DNA from: Lampris incognitus
Taxonomy: Eukaryota > Chordata > Actinopteri > Lampriformes > Lampridae
Direction: 5' to 3'
Length of the DNA stretch: 64,000 nucleotides
Assembly (NCBI RefSeq): GCF_029633865.1
Contig: NC_079212.1
Span: forward strand, 68,315,477-68,379,476
Shown piece after piece: positions 32,221 through 44,249 of this stretch. Position numbers and translations under genes: made by a program. Positions within the stretch are counted from its first letter, which is position 1. Every line of letters starts with the position of its first letter. The notes under the pieces were generated by a model that did not search any database, was not told the DNA's origin, and was given only the letters and a program-made list of their open reading frames with translations.

Positions 32221-32727
32221 ACTACATGTATACATGGTCTCCAGGCTGCATGTCTACGTGGTCTGCAGGCTACATGTCTATATGGTCTGTAGGCTACATG
32301 TATATATGGTCTGCAGACTACATGTATATATGGTCTGCAGGATGCATGCATATATGGTCTGCAGGATGCATGTATATATTGTCTGTAGGCTACATGTCTA
32401 TATGGTCTGCAGGCTACATGTCTATATGGTCTATATGCTACATGTATATATGGTCTGCAGGCTACATGTCTATATGGTTTGCAGAATACATGTATGTATG
32501 GTCTGCAGGCTACATGTATACATATATGGTCTGCAGGCTACATGTATGTATGGTCTGCAGGCAACATGTCTATATGGTCTGCAGGCTACATGTATATATG
32601 ATCTGCAGGCAACATGTCTATATGGTCTGCAGGCTACATGTATATATGGTCTGCAGGCTACATGTCTATATGTCTGCATGCTACATGTATGTATGGTCTG
32701 CAAGCTACATGTCTATATGGTCTAACG
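32221..32727. repeat. 24-bp minisatellite, about 21 units (array 1)
   Basis: The unit is approximately tatggtctgcaggctacatg plus tata. 24 is a multiple of 3, so all frames look like repetitive proteins (YMYIWSAG-type). No gene. Confidence 0.95.
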
Positions 32728-33290
32728 CACAAACGACTCTGGCCAAACTGTAGACAACGTACAAATGAAGTGTGATCAGTAAATACGTTACTCTTCAGTT
32801 CTGTTTCTGCTTTCAGGCTTTGGGATTCTCAGCACGCTGCATCCATCCCTGTCTTTACATGACACCACGTCTCTAAACATATTAACCCTTATGTTCTTGT
32901 TTGGGTCAAAATGACCCGTTTGAAATTACAACCACTAACCATAAAGTGTTAATATTAGTTAATATTAGTAATACGTGAGATTAGTTTAAGACATATTTGG
33001 TAATTTCAGATAAATATTACAATTGTATTGCTATAAAATCCAGAGGTGGCTTGGGTCAATATGACCGGTGACAAACACATCCATTGCTAATGAGTGAACA
33101 GAACATGAGGAATAAGGCTGCTACTAAGTCCACGGTATCAACGGGAAAGTGGATGACGATATTGTCTTTAGACAGATACAGGTTCAACAGTCTCACCACA
33201 GGAAAAAATGAATCCAAAACACTGAAAGTTCAAGCGGGTCAAAATATAAATGCCCTGCGTTTGCCTCCTACCTCCGCTGCTTCTTGCTAT
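32728..33290. other. unique sequence, nothing recognised
   Basis: No repeat family or coding similarity seen. Confidence 0.4.
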
Positions 33291-33394
33291 TCAACAGGCC
33301 ACCTGAGCGAGAGACCGTCCAGGGTCAGGGACAGATGAGAGAGAAAAGAGAGAGAGCAGAAATAAAGACGGGAGGAGAGAAAGAGCCCGAGAGG

Positions 33395-33435
33395 CAGAAA
33401 GAGAGACGCAGATCTCTCAAAGCCTCTTATAGTCT
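33395..33435 (-). promoter_or_regulatory. possible TATA-type promoter upstream of slco4a1
   Basis: On the minus strand GACTATAAGAGGC (33424-33431 for TATAAGAG) sits in locally GC-rich, non-repetitive sequence about 3.3 kb upstream of the slco4a1 start codon. A start site 25-30 nt downstream would fall near 33395. SLCO genes commonly have a non-coding first exon, and the coding exon has an acceptor just before its ATG. Position and motif are the only evidence. Confidence 0.18.
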
Positions 33436-34624
33436 GGCGCTGAGGCAGCACGCCGGCGAGTTCACAGGCCCCGCCAGAGAAATCCTGGCAACAGAATGAA
33501 GGAAGGGACGTCCCCACAGCCCAAGTAATCCACCTGCGGCACCACCCCCCCTCACACACACACACCCTGTATAAAACCATATTTCCACACATGTTTACAT
33601 ATGGACTATTAACTAGATTAAACAAAACACACGTTCACATGAAGACGCCACTTTTCCTGGTTCCTTTGCATCCATTTGTTACCATTTTATAATGCCACGG
33701 TGGGCTTCAGGTGCTGCCGAGTCTCCCAGCCAGGGGCGTAGCACAAGATTCTGGGCCCTATACATAAGCGGTCTCTGTGAGCCCCTTTCCTCTTTTGTCT
33801 CTCACGCACCACTTTTTGTGAGTTCTAGCATACTGCCTATTATTTGCTGTCACAGTACATTCATCTATTTTAACCTGACTTAACTGTCTTGCAGCTAGCC
33901 ACCTTGCTCTTAAAAGCTCCTAGCTCACCTTTCTTTTGGGAGAAATTACTCAACAGACGTTTTCCCTCATTTGGCCTTCTCTCTCTTTGCTTTTTCTCCT
34001 TTCTTTTCTGGAACCCAGATTTTGCTTTCTTTGGGAAGGACGTGACTCTGTGCTTGTGCTTGTATCAGCAGTCACTCGTGACAGGACTAGATGAGCTGCA
34101 CTGAGAGATGCTCGTGACAGGCGGACTAAACCATTTTGCACCTTTTGTAAGGGGTGAGGGGGGGCCTCAGAGAGCCTCCACTATTTTCTTTAAGTCCCTT
34201 GACCGATGTATTGAGCCAATTTTAACCAAAGTTATGACACTAGTTAGTTAGAAATAAAATTTGCAAACCAAAACAATATTAATTCCAGGCTTCCCTCCCC
34301 CCCATCTGGGCCCTGGTAACCCCCCCCCCCACACACACACACACACTCTGGTGCCACTGCTGAGCCACGTTAGAAGGGTATCAAACAAAGTCACCTTAAA
34401 AAAGCTGTCTCATGAATACTGGAGTCCCCCGTCCCCGTCTGCAGCACGGGGAAAGTACAGGAGCTGCTTAAAGTGTGTCAGGAAATTCTGTTTGTAGTCC
34501 ATATCAACAGTCAACAAAACAGTGAAGCAATCCTCCGGGACCGGCGGATGCAGACACACTCATACACTCAAACACACATCTAACAAACGAGCATTTGCGC
34601 CAACAAGGGAGCGGGTTTTTTAGG

Positions 34625-34745
34625 GACTTGTTCCTTATCCCATGTGAGGGTCTGAGGACAGGATGTTGTGTTGCTGTGAAGCCCCCCGAGGCAAATGTGT
34701 AATTTGTGATAATGGGCTATACAAATAAAACGGACTTGAACTGAA
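34625..34745 (+). repeat. dispersed repeat (shared with 4812-4960)
   Basis: ttgttccttatcccatgtga through gggctatacaaataaaacgg; inverse of 4812-4930. Confidence 0.65.
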
Positions 34746-34892
34746 TCCCAGATTTTCCTCACAATGTATCACAGAATTGTTTACATTGTTTGCAGTATAC
34801 AGTATTTTTATCATGCTAGGTATATTGTTAATAATAGTCATAATATATTGTATCAATGTTATCAATATAAGAATCATTGCAGTTTCAACGTA

Positions 34893-35690
34893 CTGTCAGG
34901 AACCAGGAACACTTTGTCATTTCATTTCATGTACTTCCCTACATGAAATGAAACTAAATATTGTTTTCCCCAGCCCACAGCAGTGCAACACAAAGATAAC
35001 AACACATACAAAAACTACAAGAACCTCAACAACATATATACTAGCTAACACATATATCTAAACTAACACAAAAATCCAAACTTAAAAAAAAAATCACTGT
35101 TTTAAGGGAACAAACACCAGCCAGGATGACCGTCGGAACTGCCAGTCTGCACGGGCCCGCAGCAAGCCCAGCCCACCCCACCTCCGCAGCCCATCAGACC
35201 GCCCTCGGTGTGCCCCCCCCACCCCCGAGCGTGAGTCCAGGCAGGGGCTATGGTCCCTGGGCCCACCGGACGCAGAAGACCAGGCTACCCCAGCCGATCC
35301 AATGCCAGTTCTCCCAGCCAGACACGCCCGACACACCTCCCCACACGCCACACGATGACACCCTTGACACCCTTGGTGTTATCGGAACTGCCGGTGTGCA
35401 TGGGCTAGCAGTTAGCTTAGCCTGCCATGTGTCCGCGTCCTGTCAGACCGCCAACAGTATTACCTCTTCGGACACAGCTCCAGGCAGGGCCGTGGTCCCT
35501 GGGCCCACAGGATGCAGCAGACCAAGCTCTCCCAGCAGATCCAGCACCAGCTCTCCCAGCCATCAAACGAAGACAAAACTTAAACGCAGACATGGACAAA
35601 GACACTGAATGTACGGTATTGGGTGAGGCTGCTGGAAACGCGAATTCGTGCCGCCATCTTCTCACACCGGAAGCGGAACATAAAGTGGAC
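34893..35690 (-). repeat. dispersed repeat C (inverted partner 43362-44245)
   Basis: The minus strand starts cttccggtgtgagaagatgg, carries two degenerate units of about 270 bp with gggagagctggtgctggatc and gctaagctaactgctagccc, and ends cattcaggaacc-type sequence. The same order occurs on the plus strand at 43362-44245. No lasting ORF. Confidence 0.78.
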
Positions 35691-35909
35691 TTTAGATGTC
35701 TGATCTGTACAAGTAATATATGCAAGATTCTTTGTCAGTACTGTATGAACACAATTATTAGTGCTGGGCACTATGACTGAAAATGCTCTTCCAATTCACG
35801 TTCTTATGCTAGATGTTGGGTCGGAATTCGATAACTGGTTCTTTTTTGGAACAAGTGCTAAGTTGACAAAATTTCCAGATTCGATAACCTCTGAGTTAAA
35901 CAACAAATC

Positions 35910-38222
35910 TCTTGAAGAACTTTTTCCCCCTCAATGTCTTGAGCTTTGTTCTACTACTCTCCTCTTCTCTGGACAATCTCTGTCCCCTCATCTCCAGGCC
36001 TGCAAGCCCAACTCCACCTGCCCCTTGGCTGTCCGACTCAGTACGTACTGACAGATGGAGCCTAAGAGTGGCAGAGCGCAAATGGAGAAAAGGCAAACTC
36101 CAGAGGATCTTCTCAACTTCCAATCTCTTCTTTCCATTTTTTCCTCCTCCCTTTCTGCTGCTAAGGCTGCCTTCTATAGCTCTAAAATCCTATCCTCTGC
36201 CTCTAATCCTAAGAAACTCTTTGAAACTTTCTCTACACTTCTTCAACCCCCACCTCCTCCTCCTACTTCCTCCCTTCTCCCTGATGACTTCGCTAACTTC
36301 TTTGACAAGAAGGTAATCGACATCATATCCTCTGTTTCTCACCACTCAGTTAGTGCTGCTTGTAGTATCCCCACCCTCTACACCCTCCCTCACATCTCCA
36401 CGTCCCACCCTATCCCACCTCGCTCCCCTCTCCCCTGACAAGGTCCTCAACCTCATCACATCCAGTCGCCCCACCTCATGCTCTTTTGACCTGGTCCCCT
36501 CCCCCTCTTCTTCAGTCTATAGCACCTGAAATCCTTCCCTTTCTAACCCACCTCATCAACACCTCCCCCCTGGCAGGATGCTTTCCATCTGCCTTCAAGA
36601 CTGCTAGAGTCACCCCCTCTTCTCAAGAAACCATCACTTAACCCCTCTGACGTCAAAAACTACAGACCAGTTTCCCTTTTACCCTTTCTAACCAAAACTT
36701 TCGAACGTGCTGTCTTTAACCAACGTTCTTTGTACCACCACCAGAACAACCTCCTGGACCACAACCAGTCTGGGTTCAAGGTGGGTCACTCGACATAGAC
36801 GGCCCTCCTTGCAGTGACAGGATCGCTGCACTCTGTGAGAGCAAACTCTCTCTCCTCTATCCTGATACTCCTGGACCTGTCAGCTGCGTTCGACACAGTG
36901 AACCACCAGATCCTCCTCTCTACCCTCGAGGGGCTGGGTGTCACAGGCTCTGCACTCTCAATGTTTATATCCTACCTGACGGGTCACTCTTACCAGGTGA
37001 CATGGAGGGGATCTGTGTCGGAGCCTCTCAGACCGACTACAGGCGTTCCACAGGGTTCGGTTCTGGGTCCTCTCCTTTTCTCCCTGTACACGACAGCCCT
37101 GGGTTCTGTTATTCGTTCGCATGACTTCTCTTACCATTGTTATGCCGATGACACCCAGCTGATCTTGTCCTTTCCTCCCTCTGACACACAAGTAGAGACA
37201 CGCATTGCTGCGTGCTTGACTGACATCTCGGAGTGGATAGCGACACACCACCTGAAGTTCAATCTGGACAAGACAGAGCTGATGTTCCTCCCGGGGAAAG
37301 TTTGCCCACACCGAGACCTGGCCATCACCATTGACAACACCGTGGTGACACCAACTCGGACTGCGAGGAATCTGGGTGTGATCCTGGATGACCAACTATC
37401 GTTTGCTGCAAACGTTGCATCGGTTGCTCACTCCTGCAGATTTCTCCTCTATGGTATAGAGGAGAAATCTGGAGGATTCACCCATTCCTCACTGATGAGA
37501 TGGCACAGGTGCACATCCGGGCTCTGGTCATCTCCCGGCTGGACTACGGCAAATCTCTCTTTGCTGGCGCCCCAGCGTCGGCCATCAGACCTCTGGAGCT
37601 TGTTCAGAAAGCTGCCGCTCGTCTGGTATTCAACCACCCTAAGTTCTCCCACACAACCCCCCTTCTCATGTCCCTACACTGGCTCCCAGTAGCTGCTCAC
37701 ATCCAGTTTAAGACTCTGGTGCTAGCCAACAGGGCAGTGAAAGGAACAGCTCCTTCCTATCTCCAGGCCATGGTCAAGCCCTATACCCCCGCCCGACCAC
37801 TTCACTCTGCTGCCTCGGGATGCCTGGTTGCCCCGTCGCTCAGAGGCCCCTGCTGCCGATCAACCCGGTCACGGCTCTTTTCTGTCCTGGCTCCACAGTG
37901 GTGGAATGAACTCCCCACTGATGTCAGGACATTGGAGTTGCTGCCCATCTTTCAGCACAGGTTGAAAACTCACCTCCTTAAGAAGTACTACCCTGTTACG
38001 TGTTCTTAGCACATATTGTATTCACTCATTTAAAAAACAAAAAAATCTCTTTCTTGCACTTTTACTTTAGCACTGGTTTTGCTCTTAGATGCTTGTTTAG
38101 ATGTACTTATGACCTCTGATGACTAGTAGTTCTCTTGATTTCCTACGTGAAATGATGCACTTATTGTAAGTCACTTTGGATAAAAGTGTTGGCTAAATGA
38201 CTGTGATGTAATGTAATGTAAC
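35910..38222 (+). pseudogene. L2-clade LINE, 5'-truncated, frameshifted
   Basis: Starts in the linker before the RT (EDLLNFQSLLSIFSSSLSAA, PPDDFANFF-type stretch about 36110-36310). The RT frame 36814-37692 has [40 protein letters not shown] and the catalytic CYADDTQL (about 37138). A 1-2 base shift with a small palindromic break near 37450 moves the C-terminus to another frame (37500-38009, ending NELPTDVRT and LLKKYYPVTCS). The 3' UTR ends in atgtaatgtaatgtaa, the usual L2 terminus. Defective. Confidence 0.9.
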
Positions 38223-38439
38223 CACCATTGATTACTGTAGTATAATAACACTACATATAGTGTTACAGCAACACAAGTCATTACATCTACAGCGTGGACT
38301 CAGAGGGTGATGATGTGTCTGCACTCACACAGGCAGCAAACTTCATTCTCGTTACCGCTCATATCATGGCGGATCAGCAGAAACAAGCCCAAACATTTTG
38401 CGTGTCAAAAATAACAAGTTGTTTTTTTTTGACAACTTA

Positions 38440-38657
38440 TGAAGGTTTGACATAGGACGTTTCATGCCGTAATCAAAATTACCATTTCCCCCTGAATTCA
38501 CAGTGAATTGTCGCCTGTGTAAAACCAGACAATGCTGTTTCCTCAATTTGGTCATGAATACTGCAGTCAGTGGAGAACAAGAGATTCAATTTGAAAAAGG
38601 GCACAGACAGTAATCTGCCAGAGACAGGCCAAGCAGAGCGAGTTGCAGGCTACATGT
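38440..38657 (+). repeat. duplicated segment (partner 41030-41190)
   Basis: taatcaaaattaccatttcc...ccagacaatgctgtttcctcaatttg...gagaacaagagattcaattt matches 41044-41178. It also runs into the 24-bp minisatellite unit at its right end. Confidence 0.7.
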
Positions 38658-38658
38658 A

Positions 38659-40294
38659 CAGTGCATCCGGAAAGTATTCACACCCCTTCACTTTCCCCAC
38701 ATTTTGTTATGTTACAGCCTTATTCCAAAATGGATTAAATTCCTTTTTTTTGCTCATCAATCTACAAACAATACCCCATAATGACAAAGCGAAAAAGGTT
38801 TTGTAGAAATTTTTGCAAATTTATTAAAAATAAAAAACTGAAATATTGCATGTACATAAGTATTCACACCCTTTACTCAGTACTTGGTTGAGGCACCGTT
38901 GGCACCAATTACAGCCTCAAGTCTTCTTGGGTATGAAGCTACAAGCTTGGCACACCTATATTTGGGGTATTTCTCCCATTCTTCTCTGCAGATCCTCTCG
39001 AGCTCTGTAAGGTTAGATGGGGAGCGTCGCTGCACAGCTATTTTCAGGTCTTTCCAGAGATGTTCAATGGGGTTCAAGTCTGGGCTCTGGCCAGGCCACT
39101 CAATGACATTCACAGACTTGTCCTGAAGCCACTCCTTCATTGTCTTGGCTGTGTGCTTAGGGTCGTTGTCGTGTTGAAAGGTAAGCCTTCACCCCAGTCT
39201 GAGGTCCTGAGCGCTCTGGAGCAGGTTTTCATCAAGGATCTCTCTGTACTTTGCTCCATTCATCTTTCCCTCGATCCTGACTAGTCTCCCAGTTCCTGCC
39301 GCTGAAAAACATCCCCACAGCATGATGCTGCCACCACCATGCTTCACTGTAGGGATGGTATTAGCAAGGTGATGCGAGGTGCCTGGTTTCCTCCAGACGT
39401 GACGTTTGGCATTCAGGCCAAAGAGTTCAATCTTGGTTTCATCAGACCAAAGAATCTTGTTTCTCATGGTCTGAGAGTCCTTTAGGTGCTTTCTGGCAAA
39501 CTCCAAGCGGGCTGTCATGTGCCTTTTACTGAGCAGAGGCTTCTGTCTGGCCACTCTACCATAAAGGCCTGATTGGTGGAGCGCTGCAGAGATGGTTGTC
39601 CTTCTGGAAGGTTCTCCCATCTCCACAGAGGAACGCTGGAGCTCTGTCAGAGTGACCATCGGGTTCTTGGTCACCTCCCTGACCAAGGCCCTTCTCCCCC
39701 GATTGCTCAGTTTGGCTGGGCGGCTAGCTCTAGGAAGAGTCCTGGTGGATCCACACTTCTTCCATTTACGAATGATGGAGACCACTGTGCTCTTCGGGAC
39801 CTTCAAAGCTGTAGAAATTTTTTTGTACCCTTCGCCAGATCTTTGCCTCAATACAATCCTGTCTCGGAGGTCCACAGACAATTCCTTTGACTTCATGGCT
39901 TGGTTTCTGCTCTGACATGCACTGTCAACAGTGGGACCTTATATAGACAGGTGTGTGCCTTTCCAAATCATTTCCAATCCATTGAATTTACTACAGGTGG
40001 ACTCCAATCAAGATGTAGAAACATCTCAAGGATGATCAGTGGAAACAGGATGAACCTGAGCTCAATTTTGAGTGTCATAGCAAAGGGTGTGAATACTTAT
40101 GTACATGCAATATTTCAGTTTTTTATTTTTAATACATTTGCAAAAATTTCTACAAAACATTTTTCACTTTGTCATTATGGGTATTGTGTGTAGATTGATG
40201 AGAAAAAAATGAATTTAATCCATTTTGGAATAAGGCTGTAACATAACAAAATGTGGGGAAAGTGAAGGGGTGTGAATACTTTCCAGATGCACTG
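38659..40294 (-). mobile_element. Tc1/mariner transposon, nearly full length (1636 bp)
   Basis: Terminal inverted repeats of about 200 bp (38659-38870 and 40085-40294) start CAGTGCATCCGGAAAGTATT; the right end differs slightly (CAGTGCATCTGG). Flanked by TA at 38657-38658 and 40295-40296. It carries a transposase gene with a single stop on the minus strand and sits inside a minisatellite unit. Confidence 0.95.
38877..39896 (-). pseudogene. Tc1-like transposase, one in-frame stop
   Basis: Cut-and-paste transposase of about 340 codons, usual Tc1 length. N-terminal paired-type HTH (MKSKELSVDLRDRIVLRQ then STALKVPKSTVVSIIRKWKK), a GRRALVREV linker, and the DD34E domain: first Asp in WSDETKIELFG, second in [10 protein letters not shown], Glu in [11 protein letters not shown]. 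The only lesion seen is TGA at 39191-39189, after SAQDLRLG and just before the second Asp; the frame is otherwise open to 38877. TGA there is one transition from CGA. Confidence 0.93.
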
Positions 40295-40296
40295 TA

Positions 40297-40797
40297 TATA
40301 TGGTCTGCAAGTTACATGTAGATATGGTCTGCAAGCTACATGTACATATGGCCTGCAGGCTACATGTATATATGGCCTGCAGGCTGCATGTATATGCAGG
40401 CTACATTTATATGTAGTATGCAAGTTACATGGCTATATGGTCTGCAGGCTGCATGTATATATGGCCTGCAGACTGTATGTATATAGGGTCTGCAAGTTAC
40501 ATGTATATATGGTCTGCAGGCTACATGTATATATGGTCTGCAGGCTGCATGTATATGCAGGCTACATTTATATATGGTCTGCAAGTTACATCGATATATG
40601 GTCTGCAGGCTGCATGTATATGCAGAATACATTTATATATGGTCTGCAAGTTACATGTATATATGATCTGCAGGCTACATGTATATATGGCCTGCAGGCT
40701 ACATGTATATATGACCTGCAGGCTACATGTATATATGACCCGCAGGCTACATGTATATATGACCCGCAGGCTACATGTATATATATGGTCTGCAGGT
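40297..40797. repeat. 24-bp minisatellite, about 21 units (array 2)
   Basis: Same unit as 32221-32727 (tatggtctgcaggctacatg core). One unit fragment (gcaggctacatg) lies left of the Tc1 element at 38645-38656. Confidence 0.95.
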
Positions 40798-41029
40798 AAT
40801 TTGGTGCAGTTCCTTCCACAGCTCACAGATACTTTAAATAATAACGGACAGACACAAACAAAACAAATTAAAATTTGTTAAGACACAAATTTAGCAACAT
40901 CACCTTTCATTAACAACAAACAATGCATGATGCATTTATTTGTAACAATGGAAATAAAATTTTAAACTATAATATCGGATCTTATTATGAGCTATTTTTA
41001 TTTTTACAGTGATCTGATCAGACGGTGAC

Positions 41030-41190
41030 AGTATTTGTGATGTTGTAATCAAAATTAGTATTTGCCACTGAATGAAAGATGAATAGTCCAGACAGTTAAT
41101 CCCCTTCTGTGAAACCAGATAACACCGTTTCCTCAATTTGTACATGATTTGGTGAGAGAACAAGAGATTCAATTTGAAAAAAACGGCAAC
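41030..41190 (+). repeat. duplicated segment (partner 38440-38600)
   Basis: See 38440-38657. The two copies flank the Tc1 plus minisatellite block in the same orientation. Confidence 0.7.
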
Positions 41191-41314
41191 AAATAAATGA
41201 TCTTTCTCTCTCATCTCGTTACAGTCACATTTATTCATTTAGCAGCTGCTTTTACCCAAATCAACTTTCAAGACCGTCTGCTCTTAACAGATAATTCTGA
41301 TTGTAAACAAGCTG

Positions 41315-41715
41315 CATCACAGTAATGGTGTGGTAATGGTATCATAGTCATGGTACGGTGATGATATATATCACAGTAATGGTATGGTAATGGTATCATA
41401 GTCATGGTACGGTAATGGTATCACAGTAATGGTACGGTAATGGTATCATAGTCATGGTACGGTAATGGTATCACAGTAATGGTACGGTAATGGTATCATA
41501 GTCATGGTACGGTAATGCTATCACAGTAATGGTACGGTAATGGTATCATAGTCATGGTACGGTAATGCTATCATGGTAATGGTGTCACAGTAATGGTACG
41601 GTAATGCTATCATGGTAATGGTGTCACAGTAATGGTACGGTAATGATATCATAGTAATGGTATGGTAATGGTATCACAGTAATGGTACGGTAATGGTATC
41701 ACAGTAATGGTATAA
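41315..41715. repeat. about 25-bp tandem repeat with a 50-bp higher order
   Basis: Alternating atggtatcatagtcatggta/cggta and atggtatcacagtaatggta/cggta units. Confidence 0.93.
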
Positions 41716-41889
41716 TAATAATACTGCACACGTCATGTTCAGTGCATGTAACGGGTGCACCTTGGCGCTCCAGTGGCAGTGAATAGGAGATTGTGAAGGA
41801 GAATGCCCCAACTCAGAAAACAAGGAAATGCTGCAGTGCAGGCGGAACAGGGCTCCGTGGTACACACCACTAGTAAGCACAGGCACAAT

Positions 41890-42520
41890 CTACTCCCGTA
41901 TTTTCGCAATGTGTGTCTGGTGTGTGGTGTGTGTCTGTGTGAGAGTCTATTAACGGCCAAACTAAAGCACTTGGGGCCTTGATTCTTTTTGGAGGTTATT
42001 GGGGATGATCAGGGGCACCTATAAAAAATAGCAGAACATTAAAATTATGCATAATTAATTATGCATAAATATACAAAATATGCATTTTTCTAAAAATGGC
42101 TAAAAAACACCTTTCTCGGCATTTCAGGTGATTCTGAGCATCTTTGATTTTTTCACCTATATAAAAAAAACGGGCTTAGAAATGTTTTGGCATTATGCAA
42201 AATAAATGCATTTTTGCAAAAATGCACTTATGATCCTCATTTTTTTTTGGAGGTGGTAGGTATTGTTCCAGAGAGGACCAGAAAAATAGCAGAAAATTAA
42301 AATAATTATGCATAATTATGCAAAATATGCATTTTCTAAAAACGGCTAAAAACCACTTTTCTCGGCATTTCAGATGATTCTGAGCATTTGGGGGAAGGGA
42401 ATTGGAGTGGGGGGGGTTTAGGGGCCGGGGGAAGGCGGTTAGCTGGCAGGATGAAGAGGAGGGAGATTTAGACGGGTGGATAACCAAACCTCTACATTGT
42501 AGCGGGGTTCTTCTAGTAGT
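41890..42520 (+). repeat. dispersed repeat with tandem halves (copy 2)
   Basis: Matches 26430-27060 in order and orientation and ends at the same ggggttcttctagt. Confidence 0.8.
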
Positions 42521-42629
42521 ATTCATATTCTCATATTCACTACAACGTATCACCAGATAAGGATGAAGGTGTCTCTGGAGGAGAAACGCTTTGAGGTCTT
42601 TCCTGAAGGCAGTGGGCGAGTCAACAGAG

Positions 42630-42870
42630 GGTGATCGCAAGTTGCTTTTTTTTTTTTCTCCACCATTTTGGAACCGGTAAGAAAAGTCTGGACCTAGAGC
42701 TGGTCGCTATGGTGAAGGAGCCAGACAGTCATCTACTGGAGATGGACCAAGGAGGGCGAGCTGCAGGGTTCGTGTTAATATGGCCTGCAGGTAACTCAAC
42801 AGCCCACAGCTACTTTAAATATGAACAGACGAAGACAAACAAAACAAATACACAACCAACGTCCATGTGC
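42630..42870 (+). repeat. third relative of the minisatellite-bearing repeat
   Basis: gagggcgagctgcagggttc...atatggcctgcaggtaactc...tactttaaatatgaacagac matches the flanks of array 2 (38625-38657 and 40781-40870) but with no array between. Confidence 0.55.
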
Positions 42871-43361
42871 TCCTCAGATGATAACAGTACACATTACAAT
42901 GATAACAAACAACAGCCTGGTTCCAGACCTTTCCTCCGCTAGGTAGCTGTGGCTGCCACCATCAAGCTATTTCTAAGCTGCTTTACAAGTTGTGAATATA
43001 ATCTCTGACAGCTCACACAAACGTGTTGCACTTGCTTGAGGTGGAAAAGCGGATGTGTCGGTGAGGAAACGATGGGGTAAACAGCGATGGCAACAGTTAC
43101 GTGGGATTTACACAACATTTCGCCACTTCCCATGCAAGCAGCATCTGTCGGTCCTTCTGTGCTTCTCTTTTGAGTGTTAATGTGGCATTGGTTGCGCTTA
43201 TGAGGAACTTGTGTATTACTTAAAGTGAATTAGGATGGAAACATGAATAACGTTTTCTTCAGAAAACCTGTCCAAAGCTGTAAAGTGGTCACGGAGCTGC
43301 CCCAAAAAGCATTCACCAGAAGGATAGACCCATTGAGATGAACCATTCTCGGAACCACACC
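42871..43361. other. unique sequence, nothing recognised
   Basis: No repeat family or coding similarity seen. Confidence 0.4.
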
Positions 43362-44245
43362 ACTTCCGGTGTGGGAAGATGGCGGCACGAATTCACGTTT
43401 GCAGCGGCCTCGCCCAGTACCGTCCATGCAGGGTCTTTGTCTGCGTCCAAGTTTGTTTTGTCTTCGTTTGATGGCTGGGAGAGCTGGTGTTGGATCAGCT
43501 GAGGGAGCCTGGTCTGCTCCGTCCGGTTGCCACAGGGATCACGGCCATGCTGGAGCTGCGCCCGAGGAGGAAACTCCAAGGGCGGTCTGACAGGACGCGG
43601 AGGCGGGGCAGGCTAAGCTAACTGCTAGCCCGTGCAGACCGGCAGTTCTAGTAACACCGAGGGCGGTCTGGCAGCGGCCTCGCCTGGCCTTGGCTGTGTT
43701 TTAGTGTCGTCGTGTGGAGTGCGCGGAGGTGTGTCGAAGGTTTCTGGCTGGGAGAGCTGGTGTTGGATCAGCTGAGGGAGCCTGGTCCGCCGCGTCTGGT
43801 GGGCTCAGGGACCACGGCCATGCTGGAGCTGCGCCCTAGGAAGTAACACCGAGGGTGGTCTGACAGGACGCGGAAGCAGGGCACGCTAAGCTAGCTGCTA
43901 GCCCATGCAGACCGGCAGCTCCGACAGTCACCCTGACTGGCGTTCCTTCTCCTGGACAGTGGAATGTTTGGACTGTGTTGCCCTGAGTGGACTGTGTTGC
44001 CCTGAGTGGACTGTGTTGTCAACTGTTTGTGGTTTTTTTGCTGTTTTTTTTTTTTTTTGCTTTGTTCTGTCTGTTTTTGTATGTTTTTGGTGGTGTTGTT
44101 TTTTGAGAAATTTAGGATGTGTGTTTTTGTCTTTTGTGTCGCACTGCCGCGGGCTGGCGGAAACGGAATTTGGTTTCTTTCGTGGACGCAAGTACATGAA
44201 AGAAACGACAATAAATGGTGTGTTCCTGATTCCTGTTTAGTAGCA
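43362..44245 (+). repeat. dispersed repeat C (plus-strand copy)
   Basis: Starts cttccggtgtgggaagatgg, has two related units near 43470-43610 and 43745-43870, a short 19-bp triplication (ggactgtgttgccctgagt) at about 43969-44010, a T-rich stretch and the end ttcctgattcctg. No lasting ORF. Confidence 0.78.
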
Positions 44246-44249
44246 TGCA

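Noticed and set aside
32226..32753. YMYIWSAG repeat proteins (also at 40272-40881)
   Set aside because: A 24-bp minisatellite keeps frames open by period, not by selection.
33287..33625. 112-codon minus-strand frame in GC-rich unique DNA
   Set aside because: No motif or similarity recognised; noted only as a possible 5' leader region.
33732..34320. caggggcgtagca start typical of hAT MITEs
   Set aside because: No matching inverted end or 8-bp duplication found.
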